From: Deltaproteobacteria bacterium
GTDB lineage: Bacteria > Bdellovibrionota_C > UBA2361 > JAFLCA01
DNA: 35,096 nucleotides
Direction of reading: 5' to 3'
Assembly: GCA_017302875.1 (NCBI GenBank)
Contig: JAFLCA010000012.1
Span: forward strand, 1 to 35,096
In this document: positions 23,781-31,453 of the stretch, one piece after another
Layout: each line of letters begins with the position of its first letter
Numbering within the stretch: the stretch's first letter is position 1
Program-made: the position numbers and the translations under genes
The notes under the pieces: model-generated
Seen by the model: the letters and a program-made list of their open reading frames with translations, nothing else
Told to the model about the DNA's origin: nothing
Databases searched by the model: none

Positions 23781-26700
23781 TGCGGCTCCTTACTAAGACT
23801 GCTGACTGCAGGAGTAGATTTACTCGGGGAAGACTTTTCATCATCCTTCTCAACCCGCACGTGAGCCGAGAGCGATGCGGTCGACTTTCCTAGTAACAAC
23901 TTCTTCAAAGCAGCCTGAACGGCCCAGACGCTGACAGGCTTGGCAAGGATGGCAGCCCCAGAAAGTGCGCTTAACTCAGCCGCAAGCTCTTCGGAACGGG
24001 AACTCAAAATGAGAAAGCGCAGGTCAGCCTTGCTCACACGAGCAGACTCTATCGACTCACGAACCTGCGCCCCACCTTTCGCATCGTCCGTTATTACTAA
24101 CTGTACCGAATCCCCATGCTGATCGAGAGCCTCAGCCAGAGACTCCCCCTCTTCAAGATAAACGAGCTTAGTACCGAATGAATCCAGCGTCGACAAAAGC
24201 GCCACATTCGAGCGACTCTCCTGGCTCGCTATCAATACCTTGGGGACAATCTTTTCTTCCGCTTTCTTCTCAGCGATCTGCTCCGGCGTCTTGGCCGGTT
24301 CACGAACAGCGACCGGCAAATACAAACTAAAGACAGATCCTTCACCCAGCGTGCTGGTTACCGTGATGGAACCCTCGTGGTTCTTCACAATCGAGTATGC
24401 CGAGGAAAGACCCAAGCCGGAACCGTTGAATCCAAGACCGGTACGAGCATCGACATCCTTGGTGGTAAAGAATGGCTCGAAGCAGCGAGACTGACGCTCT
24501 GCGTCCATGCCCGCACCATTATCCTCTACGTCAATACGAACATAGGCTCCCGGAGCAAGCTCAGGATCGACCTCGCCTGAACTTAATCGCACTCGTCGGG
24601 CCGTCACTCGTACCAGGCCGTTATGTCGCTCACCTATGGCTTCTTTGGCGTTCATCAATAAGTTCGTGATCACCTGCTGGACCTTGCTGTAGTCAGCGAA
24701 GATTTCAGCGACCTCTCCGTCCACGCGCATCTCCAGGGCAATTGTCGAACCCAGCACTGAGCGGTACAGATCGGCTGAATCCGTCAGCATTTTTCCAGCA
24801 GGGAATGTCGACTTACTGGAAGTTCCTGGCATTGAGAAGCTTAGCAACTGTTTGATAAGCGACGCGCCCTTGCTGGCGGCTTCGATAATCATCTTTGCAG
24901 AGCCCGTGAGCGGCGAATCCTTTCCTAGCTGCATTTCAATCAGGGAGGCCTGGCCCATCACCGCTTGCAGCATGTTGTTGAAATTGTGCGCGACACCAGA
25001 AGCCAACAGTCCGGCCATACGCATCTTCTCGGCATCCGCCATTTTTGCTTCGAAGCGGCGCGCCAAAATAACCGTGGCGATTTCCGAAGCCATGCTCGTA
25101 AGCAGCGAAAGCTTACGCTGAATCATGAAAGAAGACGGCAGCGCCGGTTCGACGATCAACACACCCACGGTCTGACCAAGCGAAACCAGTGGAACGATAA
25201 TGAACATGCCAAGGTTAAGACGCTGCACGATACGGGCGAGCTGCGAGCATTCCATCGCCTGTCCTGCTCGAACGACCACCGCCTGCTTTTTCTTTATTGC
25301 TTCATCAAGGAAGTCATGGCGAGCGTCGAGCTCGATCTGAATATCGATGAGATGGCGCCGTACACCCGGGCCCGTTCCGGCCTGCCCGAGCAAGTGCGAG
25401 CCCTGCTCATTTACCACACCAAGCCACATGCGCTTACAGGGCAATTCCGCTTGGATAATCGGGAAGGCATGTTCAGCCACTTCGCGCGGCGTCATCTGCT
25501 TAGCGAGCTCGTGACTCAGTCGATAGAGCGCTGCCAACGCACCAACTTGCCGTTTTTCAGCAAGATAAGATTCTGCCTGACGGATCGCCAAGCAGACCTG
25601 ACTTGCGGCAGCCGAGACAAGATCGAAATCGGCATCTCCATAACGATTGGCCTTGCGGCAGAACAGCACGAGCACGCCCTGCACCTCATCTTTGAGCAGC
25701 AGAGGCATAATGATGGTGGAGCGTAGCCCCTCCTTGCGAGCAATATCCACGGCAGCGCGAGTGTCTTTCTGAATATTATTAATCAGCAGCCCTTCCCGCT
25801 GCTCAACCGCATATCGCACCAGCGTCGGACCGTTCAGAATCTTCGAGACCTCTTCGACGTATCCCGGCGAGAGCCCTTCTGCCGAAACAAGCTCCAAGGC
25901 TTTTTGCTCCGCATCATAGAAGCAAGCAAAGCCGCAATCGGAGTCAGTGGCAGTGATCAAGGCACGCAGGCCTTTCAGAGTTACCACGGCAGGATCAAGA
26001 TTAACCTGCAATGCGCGCGCAACTTCGTACAGCGCTTCGATGCGCTTGCTTTGCTCGATCAGCTCTTCGCGGGCACGGTGACGCTCGGTAATGTCGAGCC
26101 CGAAGCCTTCCCAACCAATAAACTCGCCATGCTCATTGAGCAACGGAACCCCGCGCACCACCAGCCAACGCACTTCAGACGTTAGTTGATTTACGACTCT
26201 GATTTCTTCATTCAAATCACCCGGTCGATTCTTCATGCGCCGGACTTTGCGTCCCAGATCGCGCAGGTCGGGAGAATGCAGGAATTTCCCCCATACCGTG
26301 CGGTCGTTAAGGAGCTCCTCGGGCGAGACCCCCAGGACATCGTAGGTGTTACCTTGTATTCCAACTAACTCAAGGTCGGCGTTGGTGCGTACGATCAAAA
26401 GATTTCCGTACTCGACGATACGCTCGTATTGTGAGCGCAGATCGCTGAGCTCGGCTTGCAGCGCTGGAACTTCCGGCTCATAGAGCGGCATGGTTCCACT
26501 TTGTCGCTCCAGGGCCAAAGCACCGAAATCGGCTATCTGCTGGAGAAATCCACTATCGTCGCGAGTCCAATGTCGATACTCGGCACTCGTCCAACACTCA
26601 ATCCATCCGCGTACCGCCCCGGCATGATAGAGAGCGACTGCCGCATAGGATTTCACTGCTAAAGAATCTAAGTACCGCACTATCTCGTGATCAAGGCGGG

Positions 26701-26977
26701 TACGACGCGGATCGCTCACAAACACAGGGAAAGGCATCACCGCCTGTCCCAGTTTGACCTGACCGCCCTCGAAGCGCAGCCCTTCACCCGCCGATCTCTC
26801 GCCGCGCACCGCTTCGTAGCGCCGTCCGGAGTCTTGTACGACTATGCGGACATGCTCACAGCGAAAAGCATCCCGCACTTCATCCGCCAATACGTCGAGA
26901 ACTTCCTCAATGGAAGTGACGGACGACAGTGCGCGCCGCAAATCGTCTATGGCTTCTATACTATTTCGAAATGCCAT
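23777..26977 (-). CDS. Hybrid histidine kinase with GAF and PAS sensors, inside the T3SS operon
   Basis: This 1066-residue cytoplasmic kinase has, in order, a GAF-like domain (about 10-160), a PAS/PAC domain (about 190-310, ending GFGLDITERHRAREEL), two more GAF-like domains (about 320-470 and 485-640), a DHp helix with the phosphorylated His664 in SGVAHNFNNML, and an ATPase core (N box NLLMNAKEA, G1 VEDNGAGMD, F/G2 FEPFFTTKD and GSGLGLSSAYSIV). A C-terminal receiver has candidate phosphoacceptor Asp964 (VITDDAKGG) and Lys in AKPVS, although the usual N-terminal acidic pair is replaced by SQE. No membrane helix is seen. It starts inside the end of the SctU N-terminal gene (17-bp overlap), and its stop overlaps the start of the SctU C-terminal gene. 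It is thus firmly embedded in the secretion operon. The signal sensed is unknown. Confidence 0.93.
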   Translation of the reverse strand: MAFRNSIEAIDDLRRALSSVTSIEEVLDVLADEVRDAFRCEHVRIVVQDSGRRYEAVRGERSAGEGLRFEGGQVKLGQAVMPFPVFVSDPRRTRLDHEIVRYLDSLAVKSYAAVALYHAGAVRGWIECWTSAEYRHWTRDDSGFLQQIADFGALALERQSGTMPLYEPEVPALQAELSDLRSQYERIVEYGNLLIVRTNADLELVGIQGNTYDVLGVSPEELLNDRTVWGKFLHSPDLRDLGRKVRRMKNRPGDLNEEIRVVNQLTSEVRWLVVRGVPLLNEHGEFIGWEGFGLDITERHRAREELIEQSKRIEALYEVARALQVNLDPAVVTLKGLRALITATDSDCGFACFYDAEQKALELVSAEGLSPGYVEEVSKILNGPTLVRYAVEQREGLLINNIQKDTRAAVDIARKEGLRSTIIMPLLLKDEVQGVLVLFCRKANRYGDADFDLVSAAASQVCLAIRQAESYLAEKRQVGALAALYRLSHELAKQMTPREVAEHAFPIIQAELPCKRMWLGVVNEQGSHLLGQAGTGPGVRRHLIDIQIELDARHDFLDEAIKKKQAVVVRAGQAMECSQLARIVQRLNLGMFIIVPLVSLGQTVGVLIVEPALPSSFMIQRKLSLLTSMASEIATVILARRFEAKMADAEKMRMAGLLASGVAHNFNNMLQAVMGQASLIEMQLGKDSPLTGSAKMIIEAASKGASLIKQLLSFSMPGTSSKSTFPAGKMLTDSADLYRSVLGSTIALEMRVDGEVAEIFADYSKVQQVITNLLMNAKEAIGERHNGLVRVTARRVRLSSGEVDPELAPGAYVRIDVEDNGAGMDAERQSRCFEPFFTTKDVDARTGLGFNGSGLGLSSAYSIVKNHEGSITVTSTLGEGSVFSLYLPVAVREPAKTPEQIAEKKAEEKIVPKVLIASQESRSNVALLSTLDSFGTKLVYLEEGESLAEALDQHGDSVQLVITDDAKGGAQVRESIESARVSKADLRFLILSSRSEELAAELSALSGAAILAKPVSVWAVQAALKKLLLGKSTASLSAHVRVEKDDEKSSPSKSTPAVSSLSKEPQ

Positions 26978-27770
26978 GCGCTGCGCTCAGGGAAGCCTTT
27001 TCAACTACGATTACTTTTGATTTACGAGTGCGCGCGACAAGCTCGCCGTACGTCATCGTACGGCGCAGAGCGTGGCGCGCTGCGCGAATGTGCGGGTCGC
27101 CCTCATCCTCTTTGTGTTCCTGTCGCAAGTCCGCGATAGACATACTTACTTCTTTCATAAAGAGACGCCGCCGAACGGCATACTCAACGATTCCGAAAAA
27201 CACCACGAGCAGGCCCGCCCTGCTAAGCAGCTGCCGAAAAAAGCGTCCCGCGTCGGCTGCCTGCCCGTTCCAGGGAGCAGCGATCCAACCGCCGGCCACT
27301 TTGACGATGTCAGAGAAAAACCAGGCAAAAACAAAAGAAAGGACGATCAGGCGCAGCAAAGATTGCCATGAATTGCGTAGCCCTGAAACAAGGCGTTTCA
27401 CCCCGTTAGCCAACTGGAAGTTCGAAGCGCGCGCTGCAAGCAACCCCGCATCAAATCGAAATCCGACTTGCAGGCCTTCAACCAGTATCGAGACAAGCGC
27501 CGCAAAGAGCAAACTAGGGAGAACCGTTTCCAACAGCAGATTTCCCATAGTAACCGCGCACTTCCTTGGCTCTAACAAACCGTCCGACCAGCAATATTCT
27601 AACAACATTCTATTTGTTACCCAAGTATAGGGGGCTACTATAAAGAGCCCGCCTAGACCCGCAAGTATTGAAATAGATTGAGTTAAAATTGGGCTCTTAG
27701 GAACGCGCCCTTCCCGGCGTGCTTTTTCGAGGCGCCGCTTGCTTGGTTTATGGCCCTTATCCTCAGCCAT
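26961..27770 (-). CDS. sctU: T3SS export apparatus protein SctU, N-terminal membrane part only
   Basis: SctU/FlhB closes the export gate and normally switches substrate class after self-cleavage at NPTH. This protein has the family start (KPSKRRLEKARREGRVPKS at 8-26), four hydrophobic segments (about 27-50, 78-102, 136-161, 173-196), and the cytoplasmic linker with LRQEHKEDEGDPHIRAARH. Family proteins then read roughly ADVVxTNPTH, but here the sequence goes KSKVIVVEKAS (250-260) and stops at 269. NPTH and the roughly 85-residue C-terminal domain are absent, while a protein matching the latter is encoded at 23511-23780. The final 17 bases overlap the histidine kinase start. Length is 269 residues against about 350 usual. 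Confidence 0.88.
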   Translation of the reverse strand: MAEDKGHKPSKRRLEKARREGRVPKSPILTQSISILAGLGGLFIVAPYTWVTNRMLLEYCWSDGLLEPRKCAVTMGNLLLETVLPSLLFAALVSILVEGLQVGFRFDAGLLAARASNFQLANGVKRLVSGLRNSWQSLLRLIVLSFVFAWFFSDIVKVAGGWIAAPWNGQAADAGRFFRQLLSRAGLLVVFFGIVEYAVRRRLFMKEVSMSIADLRQEHKEDEGDPHIRAARHALRRTMTYGELVARTRKSKVIVVEKASLSAAHGISK

Positions 27771-27785
27771 AGCCCTCTCCTCTTC

Positions 27786-28514
27786 CTAAGGCCTAAGCAG
27801 GGATTCGACCGGCAAGACCGCAAAGAGAGCAAGCGATCGTGGCAAATCAGTTTCCGCAACGACAGCTAGCAGCGCAAATCCAAAGCAGAACTTAGCTTGA
27901 AAGGACTCCGAGGTGAAGCTTACTCCGGGTAACACCTTCCCTAAAAAGCCGAAACAGAGCTCCAAACCGACAAAGACGATGGCAAACGGCAGACACGCCA
28001 ACATCATACCCGACAACAGTTTCGCGAGTAGCACGATCAACCGGTTGCCGACCCCTTGCATGGACTGAACGAAGAGCGCTGCGTCGGGACAGATTTCGAA
28101 ACTGCGCTGCAGCGCTAGCAACAGCTCCACCAAAACACCGCTACAGAGAAGACAGACCCAAATTGCGTATCCACAGAGCTGGGAAGTGGCGCTAACGCTC
28201 GAATGGAAAGGATCCATGACGCTACCGATCGTCTGCCCGCGCAGCGTATCGAAGGCTTCGCCGAACCATTGCGCAGCATGAAACAGAAGCGCGCAGGGCA
28301 ATCCTAGAAAGATTCCGATCATGATATTTCCCACTGCCGCCTCTAGTGAAATGTCGGGAGGCACTCCACTAACGGGAACCAAGACCACAACGGCAAGCAA
28401 CGCCAGGCAAATACGGCAGCCAATGGAGACCAAATCAAATCCCAGTGGCAGGATCGCAAAGAGCGCGAATGAACGGAAAAAGAACGCTGCCGGCGGAATC
28501 GTGGGTTCAATCAT
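27786..28514 (-). CDS. sctT: T3SS export apparatus protein SctT (FliR homologue)
   Basis: SctT is an integral part of the SctRST export gate. The 242-residue protein is almost entirely hydrophobic, with about six membrane segments. The N-terminal PPAAFFFRSFALFAILPLG and the middle GEAFDTLRGQTIGSVMDP match the SctT/FliR pattern (GELIDNQRGxxxAxxxDP in SctT). The DP followed by SSVSATSQLCGY resembles the SPLGxLL region. It sits between sctS and sctU in the invariant order R-S-T-U, 3 bases after sctS. The order and the sctS sequence favour a non-flagellar system over FliR. Confidence 0.88.
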   Translation of the reverse strand: MIEPTIPPAAFFFRSFALFAILPLGFDLVSIGCRICLALLAVVVLVPVSGVPPDISLEAAVGNIMIGIFLGLPCALLFHAAQWFGEAFDTLRGQTIGSVMDPFHSSVSATSQLCGYAIWVCLLCSGVLVELLLALQRSFEICPDAALFVQSMQGVGNRLIVLLAKLLSGMMLACLPFAIVFVGLELCFGFLGKVLPGVSFTSESFQAKFCFGFALLAVVAETDLPRSLALFAVLPVESLLRP

Positions 28515-28517
28515 TTC

Positions 28518-28778
28518 TCACCAACGACGCACGGACACAAAAGAGTATAATGCCTGCTGTAGGAATCGAACGAGCTCTTCACTCATCCAGTTCCACAGCA
28601 ACACGAGCGCCGCACTTACCGCGCAGAACTTCACCACGTAAACTATGCTTTGCTCTTGAATTTGAGTTGCCGCCTGTAGGATGGCAACCACCAAACCGCA
28701 ACCGGACGCAATCGCCAACGGTGCAACGGAAAGCAGCAATACGAGTAGGCAGGCTTCTCGAAGTAAGGAGTCGAACAT
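28518..28778 (-). CDS. sctS: T3SS export apparatus protein SctS (FliQ homologue)
   Basis: SctS is an 86-residue protein with two membrane helices that forms part of the export gate. The helices are about 10-32 (LLVLLLSVAPLAIASGCGLV) and 50-72. Between them lies ILQAATQIQEQSI. The QIQEQ form is typical of non-flagellar SctS proteins, whereas FliQ usually has QINE or similar. That is one reason to call the operon a non-flagellar T3SS. It begins six bases after the sctR stop. Confidence 0.9.
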   Translation of the reverse strand: MFDSLLREACLLVLLLSVAPLAIASGCGLVVAILQAATQIQEQSIVYVVKFCAVSAALVLLWNWMSEELVRFLQQALYSFVSVRRW

Positions 28779-28784
28779 AAGTCC

Positions 28785-29429
28785 TCAGTACGAGTGAATC
28801 AGTCCGCGACTAAGTAAAATCCAGCCGTCGGTGACAACAAACAACATCAGCTTGAGCGGCAAGGAGATCATGCTCGGAGTGACCATGAACATTCCCAGCC
28901 CGACCAAAACGTTTGCTACGACTAGATCGATAACGAGAAACGGCAGTAGCAAAACGAACCCCATGCAGAAGGCTTGACGCAACTCTGTCAACATAAATGC
29001 CAGCATGACAGCTCTCCATCCTGGCTGATCCTTCTGTGGTTGAGGGTTTTCGGGAAACTCGAATGAACTCACCGCCGCAAGTTCTCGTTCTCCGGCGTGG
29101 GCCTGCATGAATTCTCGCCAAGGGGCAGCGACCGGCACCAATGCCTTGAGCGTATCGAGGGACGGATTACTCAATATTTGCGAAAGCGGGAGCGCTTGCC
29201 CAGCGCGCACACTGGCATCCCAGGTAGGAGCCATCACATACAGACTGATGCCCATGGAAAGCGCCATCACAACCAAAGCACCCGGGATGCTCTGTGTCCC
29301 CAGTCCACTTCTTAAAAGAGTGAGAACGATGCTCACTTTGATATAGGAAGTCACCGTGCCAAGCAAAATAGGCGCAAGGGCCAGGGCGAAGCTGGCGAGC
29401 ACGAGCCAAAGAGGATGGGTGGCGATCAT
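28785..29429 (-). CDS. sctR: T3SS export apparatus protein SctR (FliP homologue)
   Basis: SctR forms the core of the export gate with SctS and SctT. Conserved parts are SYIKVSIVLTLLRSGLGTQS near the N-terminus, FMLTELRQAFCMGFVLLLPF, then VIDLVVANVLVGLGMFMV and SLPLKLMLFVVTDGWILLSR. The family's GTQ.P. motif is present as GTQSIPG. Four membrane segments are visible. At 214 residues without a cleavable signal peptide it is SctR-sized; FliP is longer and has a signal sequence. Its ATG overlaps the stop of the FliO-like gene as ATGA. Confidence 0.92.
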   Translation of the reverse strand: MIATHPLWLVLASFALALAPILLGTVTSYIKVSIVLTLLRSGLGTQSIPGALVVMALSMGISLYVMAPTWDASVRAGQALPLSQILSNPSLDTLKALVPVAAPWREFMQAHAGERELAAVSSFEFPENPQPQKDQPGWRAVMLAFMLTELRQAFCMGFVLLLPFLVIDLVVANVLVGLGMFMVTPSMISLPLKLMLFVVTDGWILLSRGLIHSY

Positions 29430-29677
29430 GCGTTCTCCTTTCCGGATGAACTAACTGGCAGAACACACACGCTGTGTTCCGTAACCCCGACGAGACATTC
29501 GACGCCGCGATACTCAAAGACACAAATTCTTTGTTTCGGCCCGACCGCAATCACCTGCACGATACGTGCTACGCGCGCGGCTTCATGCGCGGAGAACTTT
29601 TGTCTGCACCGAACTCCAACCGCAACACCAACGAGCAGCAACAGCGGATAGACAAGGAGTTCCGCCACCGAGATCAT
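29426..29677 (-). CDS. FliO-like small membrane protein
   Basis: This 83-residue protein has one N-terminal membrane helix (about 5-22: AELLVYPLLLLVGVAVGV) and a short cytoplasmic domain with VGPKQRICVFEYRGVECLVG and VTEHSVCVL. In FliO the corresponding strand pair reads close to LGPKRRLVVVEVGGRRLLLGVTEGGVTLL. It is directly before sctR, exactly where FliO stands before fliP in flagellar operons, with ATGA overlaps on both sides. FliO assists FliP assembly and is not expected in non-flagellar T3SS operons. The domain is short, so a family search is needed, but position and motif agree. Confidence 0.68.
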   Translation of the reverse strand: MISVAELLVYPLLLLVGVAVGVRCRQKFSAHEAARVARIVQVIAVGPKQRICVFEYRGVECLVGVTEHSVCVLPVSSSGKENA

Positions 29678-30558
29678 CTACTCCCTCCGATGGAAAATCT
29701 TTCGACGCTGTATCCGGCTTTTTTTAGCCTTTGCGTGATCTCTTCTCTTGTTTTCCATAGCAGCCGCCGATCCCCGCCCTGCTGCGCAGTTACCTTAACC
29801 TCAAGGGACTGCGCGCTCTTTCTAACGAGCTCCAGCGCTATTCTTTCGCCCGATGCATTCTGAAATTCTAGACTAACCGTAGAGCGCGCCTGCGAGTCAG
29901 AAGTCTGCAGAGCACTCACGCCACGCGAGAAATCACTTGGGCGGGCCGATTCTCCGGCACTCGTACTCGGCGCGACCTCCTTTGCCCCGGACAGGGAGAC
30001 AGGCATCATTACAGGGAGCGGCATGATCACGGGCCCCCTCTGTTCCCCTTCACCCGCGCGCCCCAAATGCGTGAATGACGGCGACAGACCGCCCGGATCC
30101 CTACAAGCTTGCCCGAGACGACATTCAAGTTGCGACTCAAACTCTCCCTGTTCGCTCGTTCGCCTGCTGGCCTGTTCGATACTTCGGATTTTCTGCTGAA
30201 GGGTGTCATTAAGGTCAATCTTAGCGCGCAGTCCCCTCACACTCTCGGCATGTTGAGTCCCCAGTGAAACGACAGCCTCGCCTGAACTTTGAAGAACTGA
30301 CTTTTGTCGTCGCAGCGCACGCAACTCCTCTACGGCTTTCGCGAGCCCTTGCTCCGGAAGTTGCGAACGCTGCGGGGCGCGCAACAGTTTTCGCCGAACT
30401 GCATCGAACTGCGCCTTCACCTCGGCATAAAAGCTGGTAGCTTTTGCGCGCCCATCCTGCAAAGCTCGAACTTCAGCTCGCGAGCGACTAATGCCGACTT
30501 CAACCTGCGTCGCTCGAAGCTCGAATCTCCGTTGGGTATCAACACGCGAAACGGACAT
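29674..30558 (-). CDS. Coiled-coil protein with FliK/SctP-like C-terminus (possible SctO-SctP composite)
   Basis: Residues about 10-150 form a long charged coiled coil (QVEVGISRSRAEVRALQDG, later LQQKIRSIEQASRRT), as in SctO/FliJ stalk proteins of about 150 residues. A Pro/Ser/Gly-rich, less ordered middle follows (about 165-215). The C-terminus (about 222-294: VSLEFQNASGERIALELV, SLEVKVTAQQ, TREEITQRLKKAGYSVERF) resembles the substrate-switching domain of FliK/SctP. The gene occupies the place after the rod gene and before the export gate where sctO and sctP usually stand separately. It is therefore either a fusion of the two or an SctP with an unusually helical N-terminus. Stop and next start overlap as ATGA. 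Confidence 0.6.
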   Translation of the reverse strand: MSVSRVDTQRRFELRATQVEVGISRSRAEVRALQDGRAKATSFYAEVKAQFDAVRRKLLRAPQRSQLPEQGLAKAVEELRALRRQKSVLQSSGEAVVSLGTQHAESVRGLRAKIDLNDTLQQKIRSIEQASRRTSEQGEFESQLECRLGQACRDPGGLSPSFTHLGRAGEGEQRGPVIMPLPVMMPVSLSGAKEVAPSTSAGESARPSDFSRGVSALQTSDSQARSTVSLEFQNASGERIALELVRKSAQSLEVKVTAQQGGDRRLLWKTREEITQRLKKAGYSVERFSIGGSR

Positions 30559-30566
30559 GCCCAGAC

Positions 30567-30896
30567 CTACTGATTAGTTTGGAATTTGCGAAGCGAAGCG
30601 GAGACACTCTCTGCAACCTTGGATACTAGTTCGATGCCAAGACCGAACTGCGACGCTTTTACCTGATACTCAATCAGCTCACGTGCCGAGATGGACTTGG
30701 ATTTTGATATTTTGGACTGTAAGGAAAGCAGATCCTGGAAAGCTTGGGGGGAGGCAATGTTTTCCCACGCCGTGCCGGCGCGTGCCTCATGAAGGACTGC
30801 GTCGAAGGCCTTCCCTGTCCTGCCTCGAATCCCCGCGTCTTGTTCGATCTTTTGAGAGGAGACGGGAACCGAGGCTGACAATGCTTCAATCTTCAT
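30567..30896 (-). CDS. sctI: T3SS inner-rod protein, SctI-like
   Basis: This 109-residue protein has a variable N-terminus and a helical C-terminal half: FQDLLSLQSKISKSKSISA, then LIEYQVKASQFGLGIELVSK and VAESVSASLRKFQ. YscI/SctI rod proteins share this LLxLQ...Q...y.l.vel.sKva....k.v..Ll pattern at the C-terminus. FliE-like rod proteins do not. An AAGGAG lies five to six bases before the ATG. It is the first gene of the T3SS run in this window, nine bases upstream of the coiled-coil/SctP-like gene. The call rests on a short pattern plus position. Confidence 0.6.
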   Translation of the reverse strand: MKIEALSASVPVSSQKIEQDAGIRGRTGKAFDAVLHEARAGTAWENIASPQAFQDLLSLQSKISKSKSISARELIEYQVKASQFGLGIELVSKVAESVSASLRKFQTNQ

Positions 30897-30990
30897 AGCG
30901 CTCCTTATGCACGTGATGGCTACACGTACTAATCGGAAAGGGCCGCTGGAAGTTTCTTGGGGGAAGCAAAAAAATTAAAGCGAGGCTCGA

Positions 30991-31413
30991 CTAACGCTTA
31001 TCGCGCTCTGAGAGTAGTGCACCCATCAAAGAAATAGCCGAAGAATTGAAATCTTTCTGCTGTTTTACCAAGTCTTTTAGAAAAACCTGGATGATTGGGA
31101 AAACCAGCTTCTTGGCCGCCACGATAAGGGGGCCAACGAGTGGACGATGCGACGTGATCTTACCGGGCCGCAACTCTATTTCCCAGGCCTGGCAAAGGCG
31201 ACGTAAGGTGTTAAGTTCTGATTCAGAAACTTTTAGATCACCCTGAATTGGAGAGAAGTTTGCCTGCTTTACGTACTCCACTTCGTCGGCGCGAAACTCT
31301 TTCGCAGCCAAGCGCGCCTTGATCCGTTGATCGAGAGCTGCGCAGAGGGCGCCATCGGCTTTCCCGAATGCCTGAACCCAGGTATGCGTTTGTGAAGTTG
31401 AAGAACTATCCAT
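30991..31413 (-). CDS. Helical protein of unknown function
   Basis: I do not recognise a named family. The 140-residue protein has an acidic/basic helical first half and a second half reading SHRPLVGPLIVAAKKLVF, then PIIQVFLKDLVKQQKDFN. The SHRP-xxGPLIV-xxK pattern followed by QQxxFN recalls a segment I have seen in front of some sugar-related methyltransferases and glycosyltransferases, of unknown role. The frame is open to 31434; ATG 31413 is preferred because a promoter-like sequence ends six bases before it. A 78- to 94-base gap with a T-rich stretch separates it from the T3SS genes. Confidence 0.65.
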   Translation of the reverse strand: MDSSSTSQTHTWVQAFGKADGALCAALDQRIKARLAAKEFRADEVEYVKQANFSPIQGDLKVSESELNTLRRLCQAWEIELRPGKITSHRPLVGPLIVAAKKLVFPIIQVFLKDLVKQQKDFNSSAISLMGALLSERDKR

Positions 31414-31419
31414 GGCGCA

Positions 31420-31448
31420 TGTATAGCAGAGCACGGTAACTCTGTAAA
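31420..31448 (-). promoter_or_regulatory. Sigma70-type promoter for a likely leaderless transcript
   Basis: On the minus strand TTTACA (31448-31443) is separated by 17 bp from TATACA (31425-31420). The ATG of the helical protein starts at 31413, only six bases after the -10 box, which is about where transcription would begin. No Shine-Dalgarno could fit. The mRNA would be leaderless. This promoter may also feed the T3SS genes downstream. Confidence 0.55.
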
Positions 31449-31453
31449 ACGCC

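Noticed and set aside
30567..30896. Rod protein as flagellar FliE
   Set aside because: FliE's C-terminal pattern (VRNK..EAY.EIM) is missing, whereas the YscI/SctI-like helical pattern is present.
30964..31000. T-rich stretch after the helical-protein gene as a terminator before the T3SS operon
   Set aside because: The best stem (AAGCG/CGCTT) is 5 bp with a 12-base loop and overlaps the stop codon; too weak to list as a feature.
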